Shown here: piece after piece, positions 1 to 5,351 of the stretch
How positions within the stretch are numbered: the stretch's first letter is position 1
Layout: each line of letters begins with the position of its first letter
Assembly (NCBI GenBank): GCA_947630075.1
Contig: CANRGF010000031.1
Location: 1 to 9,157 of the forward strand
DNA from: an uncultured Clostridia bacterium
GTDB lineage: Bacteria; Bacillota; Clostridia; Christensenellales; UBA1242
Direction of reading: 5' to 3'
Length of the DNA: 9,157 bases
Position numbers and translations under genes: made by a program
Notes under the pieces: model-generated
Databases searched by the model: none
What the model saw: the letters and a program-made list of their open reading frames with translations, nothing else
Told to the model about the DNA's origin: nothing

Positions 1-755
1 GATTTAACTTTCACAATGTTATATTCAAGCTCTGGGTTAACTGCAATAGCCACATTTGCGCAAAGTGTCCAAGGGGTGGTTGTCCAAACCAACATATCGT
101 TATTAGTGCCTTTTATTGGACATTTAAAGAATATCGCCAGGCAACTAACAGTTTTATATGCGTCTTGATCGCTCATCTCGTGTTCGCTAAGGCTAGTGCC
201 ACACCTAGTGCACCAACGCATAATGCGGTGGCTGTTTGAAATATAGTGCTTTTCATCACACTTTTTTAAAAAGTGCCAAATGGAAGTTATGTTGTTGTCG
301 CTATTTGTATAGTAACTATCGTCCCAATTCATCCATTGACCAAGGCGGATTGAAGATTGCGTCATAGATTTTGCATATCTATCGCAAACTTCCATACATT
401 TTTCCACAAAATTGCCAATGCCATATTGCTCAATTTCTTTTTTGCTGTTTATGCCCAACTCGCGTTCCACACGTAACTCAACAGGCAGACCGTGGCAGTC
501 AAACCCGTTTTGGAAATGCTCATCGCAGCCACAAAGTGCGTTAAACTTAAACATCGCATCTTTAAAAGTGCGGTTATAAGCATGATGCAAGCCCATATCA
601 TAATTAGCAGTAACTGGGCCGTCAAGCGTGGCAAAATATTTGCCCGTCTTTTTATTTTTGGCTTTCATTTTTTCAAAAATATCATGCGTCTGCCAAAAGG
701 AAAGCACTCCTTCTTCCATTTTCACATAATTCAAATTGCCTTGTTCTTTTTTCAT
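1..755 (-). CDS. ileS: Isoleucyl-tRNA synthetase, N-terminal part (3' end outside window)
   Basis: This is a class I aminoacyl-tRNA synthetase that charges tRNA-Ile with isoleucine in the cytoplasm. Only the first 251 codons are present; the family runs to roughly 900-1100 residues. Reading from ATG 755, the catalytic core opens with LDGPVTANYDMGLHHA (residues 44-59). The class I signature is GLHH (55-58) rather than HxGH. FQNGFDCHGLPVE (81-93) follows, then SIRLGQWMNWDDSYY (135-149). A CxxC pair lies in WCTRCGTSLSEHE (181-193). The threonine-rich TTTPWTL (225-231) marks entry into the CP1 editing domain, so editing is probably retained. The start is set by AAGGAGT (761-767) 5 nt upstream; the next ATG (codon 13) lacks such a site. 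The identity is secure. The close match to the IleRS subtype with a PMGVHHA-like signature is from memory of the family. Expression probably starts at the promoter at 958-986. Confidence 0.93.
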   Translation of the reverse strand, partial: MKKEQGNLNYVKMEEGVLSFWQTHDIFEKMKAKNKKTGKYFATLDGPVTANYDMGLHHAYNRTFKDAMFKFNALCGCDEHFQNGFDCHGLPVELRVERELGINSKKEIEQYGIGNFVEKCMEVCDRYAKSMTQSSIRLGQWMNWDDSYYTNSDNNITSIWHFLKKCDEKHYISNSHRIMRWCTRCGTSLSEHEMSDQDAYKTVSCLAIFFKCPIKGTNNDMLVWTTTPWTLCANVAIAVNPELEYNIVKVK

Positions 756-849
756 TTTTTACTCCTTGAATTGAGATCGCAAATTTTTTCACAACCGAAA
801 TTTATTTAATTATCTGGCGAGTAGCGGATAATCTTTAACTAATAAAAAT

Positions 850-876
850 AAAGTGCCAGCGACCTGCCGACACTTT
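850..876 (-). terminator. Terminator-like hairpin in the ileS leader / downstream of ung
   Basis: Read on the minus strand, arms AAAGTGTCGGC and GCTGGCACTTT form an 11-bp stem with two G-U wobbles and a 5-nt loop. ATTTTTATT (849-841) follows immediately. It lies downstream of both the ung stop and the predicted ileS promoter. It could end ung transcription, act as an attenuator for ileS, or do both. The U-tract is interrupted, so efficiency is uncertain. Confidence 0.55.
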
Positions 877-893
877 GAATTTAAACAGCAAAT

Positions 894-930
894 CGCAACA
901 TCTAATCTAGATGTTAATAATAATGTTGCG
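894..930 (-). promoter_or_regulatory. Mutually exclusive hairpins in the ileS leader
   Basis: On the minus strand, CGCAACAT (930-923) can pair perfectly with ATGTTGCG (901-894). Alternatively AACATCTA (915-908) can pair perfectly with TAGATGTT (904-897) around a GAT loop. The segment 901-897 takes part in both, so the full stems cannot form together. The element sits between the predicted transcription start and the terminator-like hairpin at 850-876, where a leader switch would be expected. No T-box core (TGGNACCGCG) is found in this leader, and I recognise no known riboswitch class. Confidence 0.4.
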
Positions 931-944
931 AATAATAATTGCCT

Positions 945-956
945 TAAACATGTTTA
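945..956. promoter_or_regulatory. Perfect 12-bp palindrome at the predicted ileS transcription start
   Basis: TAAACATGTTTA is a perfect palindrome starting 1 bp downstream of the -10 hexamer on the minus strand (958-963), so it covers the predicted start site near 951. This is a classic repressor operator position. The repressor is unknown, and chance occurrence in AT-rich DNA is possible. Confidence 0.35.
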
Positions 957-957
957 T

Positions 958-986
958 ATATTACCAAATTATTTTGTATTTGTCAA
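958..986 (-). promoter_or_regulatory. Vegetative promoter for ileS
   Basis: On the minus strand, TTGACA (986-981) is a perfect -35. A 17-bp spacer follows, then -10 TAATAT (963-958). The predicted start near 951 gives a leader of about 195 nt before the ileS ATG. The promoter begins about 27 nt past the ung stop, so ileS has its own transcription in addition to any read-through from ung. Confidence 0.72.
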
Positions 987-1012
987 TAATTTTAATGTTA
1001 AAGTTTTAATCT

Positions 1013-1678
1013 TTAAATTCTCCAATCAATCGCCGTTAGGTTGTGAGCGGTTAAAAATTCGTTGCATTTGCTGAAATGTTTACAGCCGAAAAATCCGTTA
1101 TAAGCCGAAAATGGGCTGGGGTGAGCGGATTGCAAAATTAGGTGATTAGGATTTTTTAACAACGGCAAAAAAGATTTTGCGTGATTGCCCCAAAGCATAA
1201 ACACAATCGGCTGATTTAATTCGTTTAAAATTTTAACCACTTCAGTTGTGAAAGTGTGCCAAAGTTCGTTTGCGTGGCTGGCAGGTTGATGCTCAATAAC
1301 AGTCAAACTTGTGTTTAAAAGCAAAACTCCTTGCTTTGCCCACGCAGTCAAATCTGTGTTGCCACTCATTTCAATATGCAAATCGTCATTAATCTCTTTA
1401 AAGATGTTTTTAAGGCTCGGCTGAGGTGTGCCGTTGTGGCAACTAAACGCAAGCCCATCTGCCTGCCCGCGAGTGTGATAAGGGTCTTGACCAATAATCA
1501 CCACTTTCACTTTGTCAATCGGCACAAGGTTAAGAGCGTTGAAAATTAATTGCTTAGGCGGGAAAACTACCTTGCTTGCATATTCGCCATTAAGCCAGCC
1601 AAACAATTTTCTTTTATAGTCTTGCTCAAAACGGGTGGAGAGTTTTTCACTCCAACTTTTTTCTAACACATAATCCAT
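1013..1678 (-). CDS. ung: Uracil-DNA glycosylase (family 1)
   Basis: This enzyme removes uracil from DNA by cleaving the N-glycosidic bond, starting base excision repair after cytosine deamination or dUTP incorporation. At 221 residues it has the normal family length. The water-activating motif GQDPYH lies at 63-68 with the catalytic Asp at 65. LLLNTSLTV (119-127) supplies the uracil-recognition Asn. The DNA-intercalating motif is HPSPFSAY (186-193), with His 186; Phe stands where Leu is commonest. ATG 1678 fits the family N-terminus, but no Shine-Dalgarno sequence precedes it. A promoter at 1685-1713 is placed so that transcription should start at the ATG, which suggests a leaderless mRNA. 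It shares the strand with glmM (about 200 bp upstream) and ileS (downstream). The identity is certain. Confidence 0.96.
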   Translation of the reverse strand: MDYVLEKSWSEKLSTRFEQDYKRKLFGWLNGEYASKVVFPPKQLIFNALNLVPIDKVKVVIIGQDPYHTRGQADGLAFSCHNGTPQPSLKNIFKEINDDLHIEMSGNTDLTAWAKQGVLLLNTSLTVIEHQPASHANELWHTFTTEVVKILNELNQPIVFMLWGNHAKSFLPLLKNPNHLILQSAHPSPFSAYNGFFGCKHFSKCNEFLTAHNLTAIDWRI

Positions 1679-1684
1679 AAAATA

Positions 1685-1713
1685 ATTCTATCACAAAGCA
1701 AAATTTTTTGCAA
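1685..1713 (-). promoter_or_regulatory. Promoter of ung, positioned for a leaderless transcript
   Basis: On the minus strand, TTGCAA (1713-1708) is followed by a 17-bp spacer and -10 TAGAAT (1690-1685). TGA directly before the -10 gives an extended -10. Exactly 6 nt separate the -10 from the ATG at 1678, so the A of ATG is the expected first transcribed base. The -35 matches the consensus only moderately. Confidence 0.55.
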
Positions 1714-1749
1714 TAAGTTGGGAGGGGTTATGCGGCATTGCCAATACCT

Positions 1750-1879
1750 AAATTTAAAGAATAATCGAAAATAAAAAACCTAAAAAATTTTTTAAATTTA
1801 TTGAAAAACAACAATTTTTTGCAAAAATTTCTTAAATTTAACCGCTATTTTTTAATTTTTTAAAAAATTTTTAAAAAGT
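1750..1879. other. Extremely A/T-rich intergenic stretch downstream of glmM
   Basis: Between glmM and ung the sequence is almost only A and T. It contains the perfect palindrome AATTTTTTAAAAAATT (1854-1869) just past the glmM stop, and a dyad at 1813-1830 (AATTTTTTGC then AAAAATTT). No coding region is supported. A weak A/T-only transcription end for glmM could lie here, but no GC-stemmed terminator is visible. Confidence 0.4.
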
Positions 1880-3139
1880 TTAGCAGATTGTTTTCTTTAA
1901 CTCTTCTAAAAATTTTTCTCCCATTTCTTTTTCTTGATGCTCCACCATAATGCGCAAAACGGGTTCGGTTCCACTTGGGCGAACAATTATCCGTGCTCCC
2001 AAATTTTCAAACTCATTAATTTTTGTTTTGATGCTTTCAGTCATTTCAAACTTGCCACCCAATTTCAAATTTGCGCTCGCCTGATAAAATTCAGCATAAT
2101 CAAAAGTGAGTTGCTTTAAAGTTTTTTTTGTGGTGGATAAAATGTTGCTTAGCACAATCGCATTTAGCAATCCGTCCCCCGTGTTGGCGAATTGCTTTAA
2201 GATTATGTGCCCGGAGTTTTCGCCACCCAAAATGGACGCATAATTTTTCATCGCTTCATAAACCAACTTATCCCCAACCTGCGCCCGCTTTAAAATCACC
2301 CCGTTTTTTGCTAGCGCTTTTTCTAACCCCGAATTTGTGTAAATTGTGCCAACCAAAATGTCCCCGCGTTTTTGAAAAAATTTAGATAGGATAAATAAAA
2401 TTTTATCGCCATCAAAAATTTCGCCCGTCTCATCAACGACTATTAGCCTATCCGCATCGCCATCAAACGCAAATCCAATCTTATGCTCGCGCACACAAAT
2501 CGAACGCAAAAATTGTATGTGAGTGCAGCCGGCGTTTAGGTTGATATTTTTTCCGTCATATTGCTGATTAATGATTTTGTTTGGTGAAAAAACAAATTTT
2601 GCAATTTCGCTCGCTCCGCCAAAAGCGCAGTCGATAACGCACGGCAGATTGTTCTTTTTTATTGACTTTAAAAATTTTACATATTCCGCTTTTAAGTTTT
2701 CTTTGTTTTTAGCGGTGGCATAGTTGATTTTAAATGAAAATTTTTTATCCATAAACTGCTCAATCTCTTGCTCAACCTGCTCACTTACTTTTTCTCCCAA
2801 TTCATTGAAAAATTTTATTCCATTATATTCGTGCGGGTTGTGAGATGCGCTTATCATCATAGATAACGGATAACCGAATTTGTGCGTTAAATATGCAAGG
2901 GCGGGGCTGGTGCAAACACCAATGTTGTGCACCTCAATTCCGTGCTTTAAGAGTGTGGATTGCATTATAGATAAAATCCAATCGCTAGAAATTCTGCTGT
3001 CGTTGCCCACCAAAAGCACTCGCTTTAATTTGTGAGCGTCATAAAATTTCACCAACGCCTTGCCAACCTTATTTATTAAATGTTGGGAGATAGTTTTCCC
3101 AGCAATCCCCCTTATTCCATCCGTTCCAAAATATTTCAT
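1880..3139 (-). CDS. glmM: Phosphoglucosamine mutase
   Basis: GlmM interconverts glucosamine-6-phosphate and glucosamine-1-phosphate, supplying UDP-GlcNAc for peptidoglycan and other envelope polymers. It belongs to the alpha-D-phosphohexomutase family. The N-terminus MKYFGTDGIRG is typical of GlmM. The phosphoserine loop is ISASHNP, with the active serine at 99. DGDADR (226-231) binds Mg2+. The sugar-binding loop is GGENSGH (305-311), and RPSGTEPVLR (387-396) is the phosphate-binding loop. At 419 residues it is somewhat shorter than the usual ~445, although all four active-site segments are present. The ATG at 3139 lies at the conserved N-terminus, yet no Shine-Dalgarno sequence precedes it. 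A possible -10 (TAATAT, 3178-3173) has no convincing -35. It is divergent from lgt. Confidence 0.96.
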   Translation of the reverse strand: MKYFGTDGIRGIAGKTISQHLINKVGKALVKFYDAHKLKRVLLVGNDSRISSDWILSIMQSTLLKHGIEVHNIGVCTSPALAYLTHKFGYPLSMMISASHNPHEYNGIKFFNELGEKVSEQVEQEIEQFMDKKFSFKINYATAKNKENLKAEYVKFLKSIKKNNLPCVIDCAFGGASEIAKFVFSPNKIINQQYDGKNINLNAGCTHIQFLRSICVREHKIGFAFDGDADRLIVVDETGEIFDGDKILFILSKFFQKRGDILVGTIYTNSGLEKALAKNGVILKRAQVGDKLVYEAMKNYASILGGENSGHIILKQFANTGDGLLNAIVLSNILSTTKKTLKQLTFDYAEFYQASANLKLGGKFEMTESIKTKINEFENLGARIIVRPSGTEPVLRIMVEHQEKEMGEKFLEELKKTIC

Positions 3140-3196
3140 AAAATTAAATATGAAAAAATCAAAAAGTTTGTTATATTAGCCTAGCTATTCATCAGG

Positions 3197-3258
3197 TTTT
3201 GCCATTGCGCTTTAACTTTACTTCTCAATTTATTAAAAATAGGTGCAATGAGCCAAAA
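3197..3258. repeat. Imperfect inverted repeat in the glmM-lgt divergent region
   Basis: CATTGCGC (3203-3210) pairs with GTGCAATG (3243-3250) over 8 bp with one wobble. The stem continues outward through GC and four T-A pairs to 3197 and 3258, with single-base bulges. The loop is about 32 nt. It lies between two divergent genes, so it might be an operator, a DNA structure or part of an unannotated transcript. No matching protein or RNA family is recognised. Confidence 0.35.
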
Positions 3259-3285
3259 AATTGCAAAAATTTTAAAAATAATCAG

Positions 3286-3314
3286 TTGCATTTTTTTTTG
3301 CTTTGATATACAAT
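3286..3314 (+). promoter_or_regulatory. Promoter of lgt, positioned for a leaderless transcript
   Basis: TTGCAT (3286-3291) is followed by a 17-bp spacer and -10 TACAAT (3309-3314), which matches TATAAT at five of six positions. Six nucleotides separate the -10 from the lgt ATG at 3321, so transcription should begin at or next to the start codon. The -35 is weak (three of six). The geometry is identical to that upstream of ung. Confidence 0.5.
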
Positions 3315-3320
3315 AAAATT

Positions 3321-4127
3321 ATGAAATCTTATAGCATTCCGCCGTCAGGTTTTACTATCTTTGGCTTTGAAATCGCATTTTATGGTGTGATAATTTCTTT
3401 TGCCATGCTTTTGGGCATAATAATTGCGTGTGCGCTAGCAAAAAGGCGGGGCATAAAGAGTGATGACATCATTCTGCTGGCAATTATATGTTTGCCTCTT
3501 GCCATTATCGGTGCGCGATTATATTATTTCATATTCTATGGCGTTTCCTTTAAAGAGTTCTTCAATTTTAAAGATGGCGGGCTTGCCATTTTGGGCGGAG
3601 TGATTGGTGGCATTATTGGTGTGTTAATCTTCTGCGCAATTAAGCGGAACTTTAAGATTTTGATAGACATTTTCGATATTTGCGTGCCTGCGCTAATCTT
3701 GGGGCAGGCAATAGGCAGAGTGGGTTGCTTTTTCTCACAATGCTGCTATGGCAGTGTGGTTACCAATCCGGACATGCAATGGTTTCCTTTTGCTATGAAG
3801 GTGGAAACTTATGTCGGCTCGGGGGTTTACACTTGGCGTTTGGCCACAAATTTATATGAAAGTTTATGGAATTTGGTTGGCTTTGCATTAATCTTAATCG
3901 TCTTTTTAAAGTGTAAGCAAAAAGTTATCCCAACTGCCACATATCTTGTTTGGTATGGGCTCGGGCGGGCAATAATAGAAGGTATAAGGGGCGATAGCCT
4001 GTTTATAGGCAATTCAAATGTTCGCGTTTCGCAAATGGTGAGCATTTTAATGCTAATCATAGGTGCATCAATCTTAATTTATAAATTGATAAGGTCGATT
4101 TTAAAAAGAAAACAAAAAAATAGTTAA
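3321..4127 (+). CDS. lgt: Phosphatidylglycerol--prolipoprotein diacylglyceryl transferase
   Basis: Lgt is the integral membrane enzyme that moves a diacylglyceryl group from phosphatidylglycerol to the lipobox cysteine of prolipoproteins, the first step of lipoprotein maturation. The 268-residue product is strongly hydrophobic, with about seven membrane segments, as expected. GGLAILGGVIGG (86-97) precedes the Lgt signature, here AIGRVGCFFSQCCYG (130-144). The latter has Arg 133 but carries the Cys-rich GCF...CCYG form instead of GNF.N.E.YG. LYESLWN (178-184) and GRAIIEGIRGDSLFIG (215-230) are the C-terminal family blocks. I chose ATG 3321 over an in-frame TTG at 3303. Neither has a Shine-Dalgarno sequence, but the -10 element overlaps the TTG codon region, so the ATG is the likelier start. 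It heads a three-gene operon. Confidence 0.93.
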   Translation: MKSYSIPPSGFTIFGFEIAFYGVIISFAMLLGIIIACALAKRRGIKSDDIILLAIICLPLAIIGARLYYFIFYGVSFKEFFNFKDGGLAILGGVIGGIIGVLIFCAIKRNFKILIDIFDICVPALILGQAIGRVGCFFSQCCYGSVVTNPDMQWFPFAMKVETYVGSGVYTWRLATNLYESLWNLVGFALILIVFLKCKQKVIPTATYLVWYGLGRAIIEGIRGDSLFIGNSNVRVSQMVSILMLIIGASILIYKLIRSILKRKQKNS

Positions 4128-4142
4128 AAGGAGCAAGCCTTG
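4126..4142 (+). promoter_or_regulatory. Ribosome binding site defining a TTG start
   Basis: AAAAGGAG (4126-4133) stands 6 nt before TTG 4140-4142. No ATG or GTG in that frame has comparable signal nearby, so this site fixes TTG as the start of the membrane protein gene. Confidence 0.7.
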
Positions 4143-4637
4143 GGCAAAAAATCTAAAATCTTATATTATTCAGTGTTGATTGTGAATGTTGTGTGCTTCA
4201 TTCTAGATTTGTTGCCTATCAATTTTCCTTTTTTTCGCATTAGTTTTGCTGTGTCGCTCATGCTTATTGGCATTTTGCTAATTGTTCGTGCTTTTTCGCT
4301 AAAACTAGACAGTTCAATGTTTATAGGCATAGTCCTTCTGCTTTGCGGAATTTTAAATTTTGTGCTATACTTTGGTCAAACAAAGGGCGGTTGGCAAGTT
4401 TCACAGTTTTGGCCATACTATTTGTTTGCAGTGGCGGCAGCGAGCCTATTCACAGGGTTATACTTTAAAGATAAGTTTCAACTAAAATTATTTTTCTTGT
4501 TTTTAGGCTTTGGGCTCATCACTTTGCTATTTGTGCAAAAGATTATTAATCTTTGGTGGATGATTGGCTTGCTCGTTGGCTGGTTTATTGTATACTTTGT
4601 GTTTAACATAATTAAAGGGAGAAAGAAAAATGGATAA
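4140..4637 (+). CDS. Six-helix membrane protein of unknown function
   Basis: I do not recognise this 165-residue protein. It is almost entirely hydrophobic. Predicted membrane helices lie near residues 8-25, 30-50, 57-78, 89-106, 113-132 and 135-158, with basic ends (GKKSK at the start, KGRKKNG at the end). There is no signal peptide, lipobox or catalytic motif. The pattern GIVLLLCGILNFVLYFG followed by FWPYYLF recalls the paired-helix regions of LiaF/DUF5668-type membrane proteins, but this is a weak resemblance from memory. It starts at TTG behind a strong AAAAGGAG, 12 nt after lgt, and overlaps the next gene by 8 nt, so translation of the three is probably coupled. The position suggests a role at the membrane, but lgt linkage alone does not prove a lipoprotein function. 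Confidence 0.85.
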   Translation: MGKKSKILYYSVLIVNVVCFILDLLPINFPFFRISFAVSLMLIGILLIVRAFSLKLDSSMFIGIVLLLCGILNFVLYFGQTKGGWQVSQFWPYYLFAVAAASLFTGLYFKDKFQLKLFFLFLGFGLITLLFVQKIINLWWMIGLLVGWFIVYFVFNIIKGRKKNG

Positions 4638-5238
4638 GAATATAGATAACAACGCAAAAATTGCCGAGTTGCAGGCCACCATTGCCGAGCAACGCGCCAC
4701 AATTTCACGCCTGCGTGCGATTGTGGAAGATTATAAAAATAAAGAGCAGTCAATTTCTAGCGCAATTATTGCCAGCATGGAGCACGCAAATCAACTTGAA
4801 GCCAGCCGCAAAAAACTTTATCTATTGGATATTCAGCGTAGCAGATTGATGTATCTAAGAATGGAGCAGATTATCAACGAACTTTATTTGCGCTATCCAG
4901 AGCTTAAAAATGACGCCAAATTAAAAGACATGAGCGAAAAATTTAAAACGCTCGTTTATAGCAATCTTAACGCCAACCCAAAAGAGCCAGCAGTGGACAT
5001 GAAAAAGCAAGTTGTGGTTGACGACCCAATCAAAAAACTTCTTCACAACATTATCAACTGTTTTGATAGCAAATCAGTTGGTGGAGATGTCAAGCGCGGC
5101 GGTCCAACAGACGATTTGTTAAACAATGTTTCGTCAAGCGGCTTTGATTTCAACGAAGCGCTTCATCCAAACATGGAATTGGAAGAGATTTTAAAAGTGT
5201 TTAATCTCGGTGAAAATAGTGGAGCGGGCAATAAGTAG
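4630..5238 (+). CDS. Coiled-coil protein of unknown function, DivIVA-like in part
   Basis: This is a soluble, charged protein of 202 residues. Residues 8-36 (AELQATIAEQ... RLRAIVEDY) show heptad spacing typical of a coiled coil. The next part (NKEQSISSAIIASMEHANQ, 37-55) resembles the helical repeats of DivIVA-type proteins, where similar blocks follow a coiled coil. The usual N-terminal DivIVA lipid-binding domain is absent, so assignment to that family is tentative. Residues 60-110 look helical. The tail (150-202) is Gly/Ser/Asn-rich and probably flexible, ending with an acidic helix, ELEEILKVF. Its ATG lies inside the last codons of the membrane protein gene (overlap ATGGATAA), with AAGGGAG upstream. 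An operon terminator follows. Co-translation suggests it may work at the membrane with that protein, which is inference. Confidence 0.85.
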   Translation: MDKNIDNNAKIAELQATIAEQRATISRLRAIVEDYKNKEQSISSAIIASMEHANQLEASRKKLYLLDIQRSRLMYLRMEQIINELYLRYPELKNDAKLKDMSEKFKTLVYSNLNANPKEPAVDMKKQVVVDDPIKKLLHNIINCFDSKSVGGDVKRGGPTDDLLNNVSSSGFDFNEALHPNMELEEILKVFNLGENSGAGNK

Positions 5239-5240
5239 AC

Positions 5241-5269
5241 AACAATAAAGGCGGTAAGCCTTTTTTGTT
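5241..5269 (+). terminator. Rho-independent terminator of the lgt operon
   Basis: AAAGGC (5247-5252) pairs with GCCTTT (5258-5263) around loop GGTAA, and T's run to 5266. The stem extends outward through AACAA (5241-5245) and TTGTT (5265-5269) with one T-T mismatch. It begins 2 nt after the stop codon of the coiled-coil gene. Confidence 0.85.
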
Positions 5270-5316
5270 TGGGAAGCGTCAAAACAATAAAACTTTTAAA
5301 AAAATAACAAAAATAA

Positions 5317-5345
5317 TTGACAAACAATTTGTTTGGTGATAAAAT
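5317..5345 (+). promoter_or_regulatory. Promoter of the aspS-asnS operon
   Basis: A perfect -35 TTGACA (5317-5322), a 17-bp spacer and -10 TAAAAT (5340-5345) place the start near 5352, just before T-box stem I. The spacer region contains the dyad CAAACA-ATT-TGTTTG (5321-5335), which could be an operator or chance. Confidence 0.8.
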
Positions 5346-5351
5346 AAATTT

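Noticed and set aside
449..634. 61-codon minus-strand reading frame
   Set aside because: It lies wholly inside ileS in another frame, has no ribosome binding site, and its translation matches no family.
756..1012. T-box riboswitch for ileS
   Set aside because: I looked for the TGGNACCGCG core and stem I motifs on the minus strand and found neither.
998..1016. TTAAAG/CTTTAA hairpin over the ung stop codon
   Set aside because: It is a 6-bp stem with one G-C pair and no clear U-tract; likely AT-rich noise.
492..1074. Plus-strand frames opposite ileS and its leader (492-809, 853-1074)
   Set aside because: They are antisense to ileS and the leader, lack Shine-Dalgarno sites and show low-complexity composition. 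The second covers the hairpins and promoter assigned to ileS.
1734..1748. Hairpin GGTATT-GGC-AATGCC on the minus strand upstream of ung
   Set aside because: The stem is short with one wobble and no U-tract follows, so it is not a credible terminator.
1700..3273. Recurring TTGCAAAAATTT (1819-1830, 3261-3273 and the minus strand near 1700-1713) as a repeat family
   Set aside because: The copies are short and low in complexity, in intergenic DNA that is nearly all A/T. One overlaps the ung -35, but there is no shared flanking sequence.
3303..3320. TTG start giving Lgt six extra residues
   Set aside because: The -10 element overlaps these codons, so they would not be transcribed if the promoter call is right, and no ribosome binding site precedes the TTG.
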